NCBI RefSeq assembly: GCF_000215085.1 | Contig: NC_015589.1 | Location: 2,678,120 to 2,742,119 of the forward strand | DNA from: Desulforamulus ruminis DSM 2154 | GTDB taxonomy: Bacteria > Bacillota > Desulfotomaculia > Desulfotomaculales > Desulfotomaculaceae | DNA: 64,000 nucleotides | Reading direction: 5' to 3' | In this document: piece after piece, positions 14,639 to 24,687 of the stretch | How positions within the stretch are numbered: the stretch's first letter is position 1 | Layout of the letters: the number at the start of each line of letters is the position of its first letter | Notes under the pieces: model-generated | Told to the model about the DNA's origin: nothing | Seen by the model: the letters and a program-made list of their open reading frames with translations, nothing else | Database searches by the model: none | Made by a program: the position numbers and the translations under genes

Positions 14639-17600
14639 ACAGCCAAACCGTTTCACCGGTGTCAAACAAATAAATAACCCTTTCCCTCACCGGTCTCTGC
14701 AAAATTTTCTCCACCGCCCTGCTGTACAAATTGATCTGCCCGCGGTACCGTTCCGCTACCGGAGGCTGTCCCGGGCGAACTGCGTCCGATTTATAGTCCA
14801 CCAATAAAAAGCCATCCCCTTCATCCACCAAACAGTCAATAATCCCCTGCACCAGCACCACCTCTGCCTGTTCTCCCTGGGGCGGCAAATCGGGATAGAT
14901 TTCCCCTGCCGGCACCGTTAAGGTAAAAGGCAGTTCCCGGCTAACTCCTTTAGCCCGGAGAACCCGCTGGCCCAGGGGGCTTTGGAAAAAGCGTACAATG
15001 CTTTGGGGATCAACGGTTGCGGCCTGTTCCGGAAGCAAAATTTCCCTGTCTACCAGATCCTGCAGCAAAACGCTGATTTTTAACGGGTCCGGAGTTTCCC
15101 GGAGATCCACATGCTGCATCACCGTGTGCAGGATGGTTCCCTTTTCGGCCCCGGTCAGCCCCCGGTCCTGCTGTAAAAATTTCGGCCGTCGGGCCAGCCT
15201 GGGAATCACTGTTTCAAAGTTTTCTTCCAAATGGTCCAGGGAATCAAATCTCCGTTTGATTTCGGTAACCGTCACCTTGGCGGCTTTTGCCGCCACTTCC
15301 GCCCGGGGATAACGCCATCCTAACCTTTTGCTTACTTCCTCCCGCTGTCCTGCATCCTCCAGAGGTTCCAGACAGCGCACTTTTTCCAATAGAGACTCTG
15401 CCTGGGAGTTACTTTCCCTGGCTTGGTCCTGGAGTTCCGTCCGCTTCCACAGGGCAATCCTCCACTTGGAGCGGTCCTCCGCCACCACAGCCGGGGGGAG
15501 AGCCTCTGTCTCCGCCCGCTGCAGCAGAACCCTGCCTTCCCGGTGCCGGGCTACCGCAGGAATGATCCAGTCCAGAAAGGTCTTAGCCTGCAGGAGCTCC
15601 GCCTCGGGCAGTTGCCATCCCCCTTGACCCACTGCGCCGCACCAGTGTTCCAGGGAACGGCCCAGATTTTTTACCGACCCCAGCAGTACCAATCTTTCTC
15701 TGGCCCGGGTCAGGGCTACATACAGCACCCTCATTTCTTCCGCCAGGGCTTCCCTTTTTAACCGTTCCTTCATCATTAATTTGGGCAGGCTGGGGTAGCT
15801 GACCCGGGTTTCCAAGTTGATGATCTGGGGTCCCAGGCCCAGGGATTTATGCATTAGCATCTCTTTATTTAAACCGGTAAGGTTAAACTGCCGGCCCAAT
15901 CCGGCCACAAAAACCACCGGGAATTCCAGTCCCTTGCTTTTGTGGATGCTCATGATGCGGACCACGTCCTCATTTTCCCCCAGGGTTCTGGCAGAACCCA
16001 GATCGCTTCCGGTGGCCCTGATTCGCTCCACAAAACGCAGGAATTTGAAAAGCCCCCGGAAGGAAGTGGACTCATATTGCCTGGCCCGGTGGTACAAAAT
16101 CCGCAAATTGGCCTGCCGCTGGCTGCCTCCCACCATGCCGCCCACATAATCGTAATACCCGGTTTCCCCATAAAGCCTCCAGATCAGGTCCGCCAGGGAC
16201 CCTCTGCGGGCCCAGGAACGCCATTTTTCCAACTGTACCAAAAAATCGGACAACGTTTGAGCAAGGGCTCCCAGATCTTCCCGGGCCGCCCGCTGCAGCC
16301 GGTCATAAAAATCGCCCTCCCCGGCGCACAGGCTGATCCTGGCCAGATCAACGGCCTTCAGTCCCACTATGGGTGATCTCAGCACCGCCGCCAGGGGAAC
16401 ATCCTGCCGGGGATTGTCAATAATTCTTAAAAGGGATAAAAAGGTTTCCACCTCAATGGCCTCAAAGTATCCGGTCCCCAGTTCCGCATAGGTGGGAATG
16501 CCCAGGCCCCTTAGTTCCTCTAAGAAGGTATTGGCCCGTCCGGCGGTGGCCCGCAGCAGGATCACCATGTCCTTGAAACGGATGGGTCGGTAAGTGCCGG
16601 TATTTTTATCCCAGACCCGGCAGGGACCCGCCCCTGCGCCGCCCTGGATCAGTTCCAGAATTCTCTTTCCCGCCAGCCTGGCCTCCGCCTGATCACTGTC
16701 CAGCTCCGGCTCTTCAGCGCCATTGATACTTTCCCCTTCTCCGCCGGAAGCCGGTGGAAGAACTTCTTCCTCTTTCTCTTCTCGGTTAATCAGGTGCAGT
16801 TCCACCGCCTCTTGTCCAAGGGGCTCATCTTCGGCAGCCGGATAATGGGCTCCGTATTTCAATTCCGCCGCGCTGTCATAATCCACATCTCCGGTTTCCC
16901 GGGTCATAATCTGCCGGAAGACAAAATTAACCCCGTCAATGACGCCGGACCGGCTTCTAAAATTTTGGCTTAAAAGAATCCGGCAGCCATTTTCGGAAGA
17001 CGCTGCATAGCGGTGATATTTTTCTAAAAACAAGCCCGGTTCCGCCAGACGAAAACCATAAATGCTTTGCTTTACATCCCCCACCATAAACCGGTTGTTG
17101 GGTTTAGCCACCAGTTGCAAAAGGGTCTCCTGAACCTCGTTAATATCCTGATATTCGTCTACCAGCACCTCTGCATAAGCTTCTCTCAGTTCCAGAGCTG
17201 TCCGGGAAGGAATTAGCCGGCCCGGTTGGCTGCTCTCGTCCAGCAGCAAAGACAGGCTGTAATGTTCCAAATCGCCAAAATCCACCAGTCCCCGGGCCTT
17301 CTTCCGCTGCCGGTAGGCTTCCGTAAATTCAATGGTCAGGGAGGACAGTTTCCGGATCAGGGGAACCAGGGTCCCAAGATCCCGGAAAAGTTCGGCCGGT
17401 TCTGCGCAAAAATAGGTGTCCAGCAGGGCTTTCATCTTTTCTTTGGCTCGGTTTCTCAGGCCCTGCACCCGGTCTTTCAATCCTTCATCGTACTCACCCC
17501 GGCAGGCCTTGAGCCGGCCCCACTGCACGGAAGAAAAACTTTTGTACATTTCCTGCCAACTGCCGCCGCACCGGTCCCTTAACTCCCGGACCAGGACCAT

Positions 17601-18380
17601 GTCTTCTTCCAGGGTCCCGATATAAGGTTCCGGGCCGCCGGGCCGCCGGGCCAAATAAACCGCCTGTTCCAGCAGGGCCAGAACCCTGGAGACTTCCTCG
17701 GCGATATGATCCTTGATTTGCTTAATCCAGGATAGTTTTTCGATCTCCTCCGGGGCTTCCGGCAGTTCAAAGGGATCCGCCAGGCCTGCCAGCCAGGACC
17801 GGGGCCAGGGATGACTGGTGGAAAAACGATAGAGTTCCAGCACCAGATCCTGCAGCCGGGCATCGTCTTTCTGCCCTCCGTAGGCATCCACCAGACGGGT
17901 AAAACCGCCGTTGTCCTCTCCGGCATAATGTTGTTCAAAGAGTTCCTCCAAAACTTCCAGCCGCAAAAGTTCCGCTTCCACTTCGTCGGCAATGCGAAAG
18001 GCCGGGTCCAGATCCAATTGATAGAAATACCGGCGCAGCAGATCCAGGCAAAAGGAGTGCAAAGTGGTGATGGAAGCCCGGTTCAGCAGGGCCACCTGAC
18101 GGGCCAAATGCTTTGCCTGGGGATTTTCATTCAATTGTTCGGTGAGAGCCCTGCCAATACGCTCCCGCATTTCAGCCGCAGCGGCATTGGTAAAGGTAAC
18201 CACCAGCAGACGATCCACTTCCACCGGCTGCCGGGGATCGGTGAGCAGGCGCAGAATCCTTTCTACCAGCACCGCCGTCTTGCCGGCTCCGGCGGCTGCC
18301 GCCACCAGCAGGTTTTCCCCCCGGGTGGTGATGGCTGCCATTTGTTCCTGGGTCCATTTTTTCTCACTCAGCAGAATCAC
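14637..18380 (-). CDS. addA: ATP-dependent helicase/nuclease subunit A
   Basis: The protein has 1247 residues, the usual AddA length. The UvrD-like helicase motifs begin with AAAGAGKTAVLVERI near residue 32 and RLLVVTFTNAAAAEMRERI; motif II is VLVDEYQDI, and later IMSIHKSKGLEFPVVFVAG is clear. The C-terminal RecB-type nuclease motif is LLVDYKSD, near residue 1200. With AddB it resects double-strand breaks for RecA loading. The coding end of addB overlaps the start. GTG at 18380 is the last part of AGGAGGTG, so the true start could be a few codons later on a non-ATG codon. Confidence 0.97.
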   Translation of the reverse strand: MILLSEKKWTQEQMAAITTRGENLLVAAAAGAGKTAVLVERILRLLTDPRQPVEVDRLLVVTFTNAAAAEMRERIGRALTEQLNENPQAKHLARQVALLNRASITTLHSFCLDLLRRYFYQLDLDPAFRIADEVEAELLRLEVLEELFEQHYAGEDNGGFTRLVDAYGGQKDDARLQDLVLELYRFSTSHPWPRSWLAGLADPFELPEAPEEIEKLSWIKQIKDHIAEEVSRVLALLEQAVYLARRPGGPEPYIGTLEEDMVLVRELRDRCGGSWQEMYKSFSSVQWGRLKACRGEYDEGLKDRVQGLRNRAKEKMKALLDTYFCAEPAELFRDLGTLVPLIRKLSSLTIEFTEAYRQRKKARGLVDFGDLEHYSLSLLLDESSQPGRLIPSRTALELREAYAEVLVDEYQDINEVQETLLQLVAKPNNRFMVGDVKQSIYGFRLAEPGLFLEKYHRYAASSENGCRILLSQNFRSRSGVIDGVNFVFRQIMTRETGDVDYDSAAELKYGAHYPAAEDEPLGQEAVELHLINREEKEEEVLPPASGGEGESINGAEEPELDSDQAEARLAGKRILELIQGGAGAGPCRVWDKNTGTYRPIRFKDMVILLRATAGRANTFLEELRGLGIPTYAELGTGYFEAIEVETFLSLLRIIDNPRQDVPLAAVLRSPIVGLKAVDLARISLCAGEGDFYDRLQRAAREDLGALAQTLSDFLVQLEKWRSWARRGSLADLIWRLYGETGYYDYVGGMVGGSQRQANLRILYHRARQYESTSFRGLFKFLRFVERIRATGSDLGSARTLGENEDVVRIMSIHKSKGLEFPVVFVAGLGRQFNLTGLNKEMLMHKSLGLGPQIINLETRVSYPSLPKLMMKERLKREALAEEMRVLYVALTRARERLVLLGSVKNLGRSLEHWCGAVGQGGWQLPEAELLQAKTFLDWIIPAVARHREGRVLLQRAETEALPPAVVAEDRSKWRIALWKRTELQDQARESNSQAESLLEKVRCLEPLEDAGQREEVSKRLGWRYPRAEVAAKAAKVTVTEIKRRFDSLDHLEENFETVIPRLARRPKFLQQDRGLTGAEKGTILHTVMQHVDLRETPDPLKISVLLQDLVDREILLPEQAATVDPQSIVRFFQSPLGQRVLRAKGVSRELPFTLTVPAGEIYPDLPPQGEQAEVVLVQGIIDCLVDEGDGFLLVDYKSDAVRPGQPPVAERYRGQINLYSRAVEKILQRPVRERVIYLFDTGETVWL

Positions 18381-21300
18381 CTCCTGAACCGCCGGTTATA
18401 AAGGGCCAGAGGATTTCATCCTCCGGATCCGTAAACAAACGAAAGAAATTCTCCTCCAGAGCGGGATCGAACTGGCACACAGCCCGAAAGGGGCAGAAGC
18501 GGCAGGATTTTTCCCCGCCCTTCTGATAAGGACTGATCTGCACCTGCCCCGCCACCATTTGCCGGCCAATCTCCCTGAGCTTTGCCAGCAGGTACTGCCT
18601 TAATCCTGCAAACTGTTCCAAAGTGATGACCCTGGAGTTCCCATAAAATTGTCCTTCTTTATTCAAGGCCACCGGCAGCAGCTCGGAGTAGCCTTTAATC
18701 TGGTTGTCCATCTGGGCGATGACCAGGGGATCCGCCAGCAGCAGTCCCTTCATTTTTAACTGCTTGAGCAGGTTTTTGTCCGCCTGCTCCGCCGGAAGGG
18801 GCCCCGGGCTGGAAACCAAAGGATCCCGGACGGCAAAATACATCATTCCCGCCGGAAGAGCCGGCTGCCGCACCAGCAGTTCCGAAGAACGCAGGGCCAC
18901 ATCCAGATAGGTAAGCAGTTGCAGTTTTAAGCCCTGGAAGATGTCGGCAATTTTTAAGTCCGTCTCCCCGGATTTGTAATCGATTACCCGCAGGTACAGG
19001 CGATCCCCCTCCCGGGCGGCATCAATCCGGTCGATACGGCCGGACATTTCCATCTGGCAGTCCTTTCCCAGGTCCAGGTCCAGGGACGGTAAAGGACCGT
19101 AGTCTCCAAAACCCATTTCCATGGCCACCGGCCGGAAACCGCCCCTTCTGGCATGTTCCATCAGCGTAAGAACCGCCCGGTGGACAATCCTTTTTAACTT
19201 GTTAATAAAATAACGGTGCCGTGCTGAACTAAGCAGAATTTCATTCTGCAGCCGGGGAGCCAGTTCACGGACAATCTCTTCGGTCATGGCTGCGGCCTGT
19301 TCCCCGGTCAGTTGCGCCCAATCCAGGGACCGGTCCTGAACCCGTTCCGCAAACATCCTCAGGGCTTCATGAAAAAACTGTCCCAAATCCGGAGCCGCCA
19401 GCCTGAACAAACCCCGCTCCTTCAGCTTTAAACCGTGGGAAAGAAAGTGGGCAAAGGGGCAGGCAGCAAATTTCTCCAGCCGTGATACGCTGGCTTTCAG
19501 GCGGCTGCCATACAACCTCCGTCCAAGATTGCCCGGCAAAGGGGCCTCTTGGTTTACATGGTCCAGCCCGGCCAGCACCCTTAGGCACCGGCTCCTCCAC
19601 TCCTCCTGCCGGGTAAACCAGGAATAGACATCCAGCCAGAGAGAGTCCACCGTCTTTCCGGCCTTCATCTCCCGGAGCATGGACGCCAGATAGGATAAAC
19701 TGCGGCCCGGGGAGGCAATGAAGTCCATCTCCCCCTCCGGGTGCGGGGGTTCTACGGGAACGGAAAGTTCCTTCAGGTTGGGCAGCAGTTCCTTCATCCG
19801 GTGAATGACCCAGGAGGGATGCAGCCCTTTCCCCTCGTCATCCGCCTGGGGATAGCTGATCCAGAGGCACTGGCTGGCCCGGGTCAGGGCGATATACACC
19901 AGGTATTGCTCATCCAGCAGTTTGCGCCGGGAGCCCGGAGCCAGGCGAATTCCCAGCTCTTGCAGTTGCTCCCGCTCCAGATCCGACAACAATCCCTCTT
20001 CCACCGTCCGGGCCGGCAGTACCCCGTCATTCACTCCCAGCACCAAGGCGGCCTTTACATCGGGATTGCGGGAACGCTGTAGGGTCCCCACCACCACCTG
20101 ATCCAGTCCCGGAGGAATAATTCCTAATTTTAAACTTTCCAAACCGGTATCCAGTATCCGGTCGTATTCCTCCAGGGTCAAAGTTTCTTCCCCCAGGGTC
20201 TCCACTATTTCATCCAACAGTTGCACCACATTGTTCCAAATCTGGGCATGTTCCTTGGCCTCGGTCAGCCGGCCCTTTTCCTCCGCTTCCCCGGCCCATT
20301 GCTCCAACTGTCCGGCAATATCAAGCCTGTCCAGCAGTTCAAAAAGGGCGGTGGTCATCTCCCGAACCGCACCGGCTTTGGCCATGGCCCGGGCAAACTC
20401 TTTTAAGTGACCGGCAGCGGCGGAACGAATTTGATTGATGCGCTCCAATTCAATGCGTTCCTGTTCGCCGGGTTCCCGGTCTTCTCCCAGGGTATAGCGC
20501 CGGCAATAGGTCCACGGGCGGTCGTCCGTCCAGCGGGAACCCCGGATTCCGTGGGCCAGAACATAGTTCTCCAGTCGATCCACTTCATCCCGCCCCACCG
20601 GTACCAAGTCTGTTTTCAGATACCGGAAAACCGGGTCATAAGCCCAGTTTTGCAAGACCACTTCCAGCGCGCTGCGGATAAGTTCCACCAGGGGATGGTG
20701 ATCCACGGTTCTCTTTTGGTCGATAAAAAAGGGGATGCCATAATCCTGAAAAATGGTACTAACCAAGTGATGGTATGCCTGCAGATCCCGGACCATGACC
20801 ACCATATCCCGCCAGCGCAGCCCCTGGTCCCGGGCTAGACGCGTCAGTTCCCTGGCGGCCGCTTCCACCTCGGCCCGGCGGTTGGCGCAGGCCGCCAGTT
20901 TTACCCCCTTTTCTTCCGGCAGACCGGCGGCGGGCCTGGAGAAAAAGCTGCGTTCCAGGTGAGCCACCGCCCGATTATCCATAAACCGGGCCGGGATTTC
21001 CTGGCTAAAGGCGATTACCGGCTCTACCGGAACCCGCAGGGATTCGGCCATTTCCCGCAGGGTATGGTACGTCTCCAGCGTGGGATGAAAGACGTCTGCC
21101 TCGGCATATCCGCCGGATAACAAAGCCGGATCAAAGCAAAGGGCAACGGTTAGCCTTTTGGCCAGGGGCAGCATTTTTTGTATAACGTAAAATTCCTGAG
21201 GAGTAAAACCCGTAAAACCGTCGATGTATAGCTCCGCTTCCCGGAGCAACAAAGAACGCTCCAGCCGTTCCGCCAGCAGGTTCAGATAGTCATTGGGGTC

Positions 21301-21837
21301 CGTAAACCGTCCTTCCAGAAACTCCTCCAGGTCACCATAAAGCAGGTTCAAATCATGGAGCTTGTCCGGCAGGCCGCCGGCCGCCGGCTCTTGCACCAGT
21401 TTCTCCCCGCTCTTTTTTAAATCCGCAGGCTGCACCCGGTAAAGTTTTAATTCTCCCAGCATCCCCGCCAGGCTGTCGGCAAATCCCGGCTGTTTGGCCG
21501 CCCGGTGAAATATTTTTAATTCGGACCGGCGCTGTTCCAGAATGCGCCGCAGGGCCATTCTTTTGCCCAGTTCGCCAATATGGGCCCGCACGGCTCCTCC
21601 CGCCTCCTGGAGCACCCGGTAAGCCAGACGGCGAAAGCTCAGCACCTGAACCCGCACGGTCCCGCCCAGTTCCGGGTCCGCCGCCAGCCGATACTCATTC
21701 TGGAAGGTTGCTTGTTCCGGAACCAGCAAAATCAAGGAGGAACCCTCTTGGGAACGGAAAATTTCCTTTTTTATTTCCTCCAGGCAGGCGGTGCTTTTTC
21801 CACTGCCCGCCCTGCCAATGATAAATCGAAGGCCCAT
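18364..21837 (-). CDS. addB: ATP-dependent helicase/nuclease subunit B
   Basis: The protein has 1157 residues from ATG 21837, which follows AAGGAG and gives the family N-terminus MGLRFIIGRAGSGKST. The frame is open for 50 more codons upstream, but those do not look like AddB. The Walker A-like GRAGSGKST is followed by inactivated helicase domains. The C-terminal nuclease has VIDYKSGET, and four cysteines for a 4Fe-4S cluster: one in FAACPFAHF and three in SCRFCPFRAVCQF. It overlaps addA by 17 bases, so translation is coupled. Confidence 0.97.
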   Translation of the reverse strand: MGLRFIIGRAGSGKSTACLEEIKKEIFRSQEGSSLILLVPEQATFQNEYRLAADPELGGTVRVQVLSFRRLAYRVLQEAGGAVRAHIGELGKRMALRRILEQRRSELKIFHRAAKQPGFADSLAGMLGELKLYRVQPADLKKSGEKLVQEPAAGGLPDKLHDLNLLYGDLEEFLEGRFTDPNDYLNLLAERLERSLLLREAELYIDGFTGFTPQEFYVIQKMLPLAKRLTVALCFDPALLSGGYAEADVFHPTLETYHTLREMAESLRVPVEPVIAFSQEIPARFMDNRAVAHLERSFFSRPAAGLPEEKGVKLAACANRRAEVEAAARELTRLARDQGLRWRDMVVMVRDLQAYHHLVSTIFQDYGIPFFIDQKRTVDHHPLVELIRSALEVVLQNWAYDPVFRYLKTDLVPVGRDEVDRLENYVLAHGIRGSRWTDDRPWTYCRRYTLGEDREPGEQERIELERINQIRSAAAGHLKEFARAMAKAGAVREMTTALFELLDRLDIAGQLEQWAGEAEEKGRLTEAKEHAQIWNNVVQLLDEIVETLGEETLTLEEYDRILDTGLESLKLGIIPPGLDQVVVGTLQRSRNPDVKAALVLGVNDGVLPARTVEEGLLSDLEREQLQELGIRLAPGSRRKLLDEQYLVYIALTRASQCLWISYPQADDEGKGLHPSWVIHRMKELLPNLKELSVPVEPPHPEGEMDFIASPGRSLSYLASMLREMKAGKTVDSLWLDVYSWFTRQEEWRSRCLRVLAGLDHVNQEAPLPGNLGRRLYGSRLKASVSRLEKFAACPFAHFLSHGLKLKERGLFRLAAPDLGQFFHEALRMFAERVQDRSLDWAQLTGEQAAAMTEEIVRELAPRLQNEILLSSARHRYFINKLKRIVHRAVLTLMEHARRGGFRPVAMEMGFGDYGPLPSLDLDLGKDCQMEMSGRIDRIDAAREGDRLYLRVIDYKSGETDLKIADIFQGLKLQLLTYLDVALRSSELLVRQPALPAGMMYFAVRDPLVSSPGPLPAEQADKNLLKQLKMKGLLLADPLVIAQMDNQIKGYSELLPVALNKEGQFYGNSRVITLEQFAGLRQYLLAKLREIGRQMVAGQVQISPYQKGGEKSCRFCPFRAVCQFDPALEENFFRLFTDPEDEILWPFITGGSGGDSAE

Positions 21838-22011
21838 GGGCATCTCCTTATAAACCAAAATTCTTTTAAAACAGAAAAACCTCTCTTTAAAAAACAATTC
21901 TACGGCAGCCCCTCCATTCCCTTGCAATAAAAGGGACTTGTTGGCCATTCTGTCGATAATTTTCAGTTCTGGCAACATGAGGGGCATGGACTAAAATTAA
22001 GCAAAAAACCC

Positions 22012-22040
22012 TTGACAAAATACGCCTACAATTGTAATCT
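22012..22040 (+). promoter_or_regulatory. Sigma-A promoter of the BlaI/M56 operon
   Basis: TTGACA (22012-22017), 17 bases, TAATCT (22035-22040). It is overlapped by the palindromic operator at 22021-22065. Confidence 0.8.
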
Positions 22041-22065
22041 TTTATTGCTTACAATTGTAGGCGTA
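22021..22065. promoter_or_regulatory. Palindromic operator of the BlaI-type repressor
   Basis: A perfect 17-base inverted repeat, TACGCCTACAATTGTAA and its complement, is separated by 11 bases (22021-22037 and 22049-22065). Each arm contains the self-palindrome TACAATTGTA, close to the TACA-TGTA pattern of BlaI/MecI operators. The left arm covers the -10. This predicts autorepression by the gene at 22087. Confidence 0.75.
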
Positions 22066-22086
22066 TTAATCAAGGAGGTTAGACGG

Positions 22087-22461
22087 ATGAAGGATATTCC
22101 TCAAATATCCAATGCGGAATGGGAAGTTATGCGCATCCTCTGGGACAAAGCCCCCATCAAAGCGGCGGAGGTTATAAAAACCTTGCAAGAGACCAAAGAC
22201 TGGAAGCCTAAAACCATCAAAACCCTGATCCGGCGTTTATTGGACAAAGGGGTGATTGGCCATACAGCCAACGGAAATGCCTATGTTTATCACGTGCTGA
22301 TTGAAGAAAAGGAGTACCTGGACAGGGAAACAGACACCTTTTTAAATAAATTATATCAGGGTTCCATCCGCCATTTTATGCTGAACTTTGTCCAGGAGAA
22401 GGAGCTTTCCCGGGAAGAGGTGGCAGAACTGATAAAAATTTTGGAAAACAGTAAAAGGTAG
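22087..22461 (+). CDS. BlaI/MecI-family transcriptional repressor
   Basis: The protein has 124 residues from ATG 22087 behind AAGGAGG. The frame is open further upstream, but that part would lie inside the operator. The winged helix contains ISNAEWEVMRILWDKAPIKA and WKPKTIKTLIRRLLDKGVIG. The dimerisation and cleavage region at the C-terminus is FVQEKELSREEVAELIKILE. In this family an M56 membrane protease signals release of the repressor, and the next gene encodes such a protease. It probably represses its own operon through the dyad at 22021-22065. Confidence 0.92.
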   Translation: MKDIPQISNAEWEVMRILWDKAPIKAAEVIKTLQETKDWKPKTIKTLIRRLLDKGVIGHTANGNAYVYHVLIEEKEYLDRETDTFLNKLYQGSIRHFMLNFVQEKELSREEVAELIKILENSKR

Positions 22462-22472
22462 GAGGGGCGGCT

Positions 22473-24557
22473 TTGCTTCAATTATTGCTGATGTGGATTG
22501 TCAAGACATCCTTCATGGGGACACTGGTGGCCCTGGGCATCCTCTTATTTAAAAAGCTGATGGGCTCACGCCTGAATCCCCGCCTTGCTTATCTGATCTG
22601 GTTTTTACTTCTTTGCAGACTGATGATGCCTTTCAATATTGAAAGCTCCTTCAGTGTCTTTAATCTTTTTACATATGCCGCTGAACAAAGCCAGGGCTTC
22701 GTAGGAAACGAACCCGGAGAAAAAAAGCTGTATGAGATTGTAGGACCGCATGACTGGAAGAACACTGAACCCGGAACTTCCCCGGAACCTCCGCAGCCAA
22801 ACCCACCCGGCGGCCGGATGCCCAGCTTAGGGCCGGAAAACAGCCTGTCCCTTGTAACGGTTTTAGGGGGGATATGGCTCCTTGGGTTCATCTTCATGAT
22901 TGGTTTGTTGATTTTTTCCTGGGTCCGCTTTAACCGCCATCTTAAACGCTGCTCTCCCTGCGTCAGCCTCCGTTTACAAAAAATTTTTAGTGAAACCAAA
23001 GCAAAGCTCCACATCAGGGAAAACATTCAAATCATTCAAGATAACCGGGCGCGTACACCGTCATTTTTTTCAATTACCGCCCCCAAACTGATTCTTCCCC
23101 GGGATATGGACAGCAAACTTTCTGATGATGAGCTGCAGTATGTTTTTATGCACGAATTAATGCATTATAAGCGCAAGGATTTATATGTCACCTGGCTGGT
23201 TTCCCTTTTACGGTCCGTCCATTGGTTTAATCCCCTGTTATGGTACGCCTTTTATAAAATGGAATGTGATTGTGAATCGGCCTGCGATGCAGACGTATTA
23301 AAAAGGCTGGACCCAGCCCGCTATTCCGCTTACGGCATGGCCATTATTAAAGTCATTGCCACCTTTGCCGCCGGTAAGGCGGCGGTGGTCCAGGTAAGTG
23401 CGGGAAAATCTTTTAAAGATATGCAAAGGAGAATGACCATGATATCCAAATTCCAAAATCATCAGGGCAAAAAACGTTGCTCCCTGATCCTTCCGGTGAT
23501 TGCGGTTGTACTGGGGGTCCTCTTTCTCACCAACCCTCTGGGTGGAGCAAAGGAAGCAAAAGCCGGCTCCCTTGTTGATATCAGCCTGTTGAACCGGACG
23601 GTATCCGAAGCGGGCAAGAAAATAGATACTCCCATTTATTATGATGAGATTCATAAGCGGATTGTTGTTAAAAAAACAGAAAAAGTGAAGTCTGCCGGGG
23701 ATGTGCAGCAAATGGATGATTATCTGGGGAAAAAATATACTTTTGCTGTGGAGGGAACCTGTACTCCCGGAAGCTTTACCATTCATCAAGGCCTCATTGA
23801 TTCCGTATCCCTTGAAAATAAAGGGGGAAAAGTTCTTCTCACCGTGCAGGAGAAACAAATTGCCGCTTTTGCTTCCTCCGAGGACTCGGAAAATATTTAT
23901 TTTGCGGCCAAGCATCCTTGGGAGGTATACGATCAAATTATTGTCGTTGATCCTGCTCACGGCGGCCAGGACAATGGAGCGGAAAATGGAGAGACCAAAG
24001 AGAAGGATCTGACCCTGGCATTGGCTAAAAAAATAGAAGCCATCGCCAACCATACCAAGGATAACAAACTAAAGATTTATTTAACGCGCCAAACCGACAC
24101 AAAACTGGAACTTAAAGAGCGCAAAGCTTTTGCCTATTCGGTGGGCGGCGCCATCATTAATCTTCACTACAACAACGCTCCTCCCGGTAGGGCGGAGACT
24201 TTACACGGTACGGAAACCTATTATTTTGCCGATAATGCCTTGAGCAAAAAACTGGCTGAAGGCATCCACAGCAGCCTGGTCGGAGATCTAGCGACCCAAA
24301 ACCGGGGATGCATCCCGGGCAATATGTATATGATAAATGACAATAATACCGGAGAATTTCTATCCAAGAACCATGCTTTGCCGCTTCCTTCGGTTATTGT
24401 CGAGATTGCTTATCTAAGCAACTCAGAAGATTTAAAAAGGATTCTGGCCGAGGACTTCACGGAAAAAGCCGCCCTTTCTATTCTAAACGGCCTTATGGCT
24501 TATTACGGGTATGACGGTACCTTTACGGCGATACCGGACTCGCCGGCCGGAGCCTAA
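22473..24557 (+). CDS. BlaR1-like M56 sensor protease fused to N-acetylmuramoyl-L-alanine amidase
   Basis: The protein has 694 residues, starting at TTG behind GGAGGGG. Residues 1-165 hold hydrophobic membrane segments with a proline-rich loop; the M56 zinc site HELMH is at residues 227-231. A further membrane segment (about 330-350) precedes an extracellular part. In BlaR1 this part is a penicillin-binding domain; here it is a beta-rich linker and an amidase_3-type domain. Zinc and catalytic residues are visible in DPAHGGQ (His about 496), in KEKDL, in INLHYNN and in VEIAYLSNSE. The gene follows the BlaI-type repressor by 11 bases. The likely role is sensing or processing of cell-wall fragments, with signalling to the repressor; substrate and signal are inferred. 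Confidence 0.88.
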   Translation: MLQLLLMWIVKTSFMGTLVALGILLFKKLMGSRLNPRLAYLIWFLLLCRLMMPFNIESSFSVFNLFTYAAEQSQGFVGNEPGEKKLYEIVGPHDWKNTEPGTSPEPPQPNPPGGRMPSLGPENSLSLVTVLGGIWLLGFIFMIGLLIFSWVRFNRHLKRCSPCVSLRLQKIFSETKAKLHIRENIQIIQDNRARTPSFFSITAPKLILPRDMDSKLSDDELQYVFMHELMHYKRKDLYVTWLVSLLRSVHWFNPLLWYAFYKMECDCESACDADVLKRLDPARYSAYGMAIIKVIATFAAGKAAVVQVSAGKSFKDMQRRMTMISKFQNHQGKKRCSLILPVIAVVLGVLFLTNPLGGAKEAKAGSLVDISLLNRTVSEAGKKIDTPIYYDEIHKRIVVKKTEKVKSAGDVQQMDDYLGKKYTFAVEGTCTPGSFTIHQGLIDSVSLENKGGKVLLTVQEKQIAAFASSEDSENIYFAAKHPWEVYDQIIVVDPAHGGQDNGAENGETKEKDLTLALAKKIEAIANHTKDNKLKIYLTRQTDTKLELKERKAFAYSVGGAIINLHYNNAPPGRAETLHGTETYYFADNALSKKLAEGIHSSLVGDLATQNRGCIPGNMYMINDNNTGEFLSKNHALPLPSVIVEIAYLSNSEDLKRILAEDFTEKAALSILNGLMAYYGYDGTFTAIPDSPAGA

Positions 24558-24687
24558 GTTCACAGAGGAAAGAACCATGTATACAGTTCATTTATGGCCG
24601 GAATAAAGGGAATTGCTTTACGAAGATCGAAAAATATTGTTTAATGTAGGCATTGACATTATTTATAACGATTTAGGAGGCCTGTTC

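Noticed and set aside
24558-24687. A T-box or other leader before thrC
   Set aside because: The 130-base gap shows no T-box core sequence or terminator/antiterminator pair.
24613-24687. A longer thrC start
   Set aside because: The upstream codons lie before a strong TTAGGAGG that places the start at 24688, and they do not match the family N-terminus.
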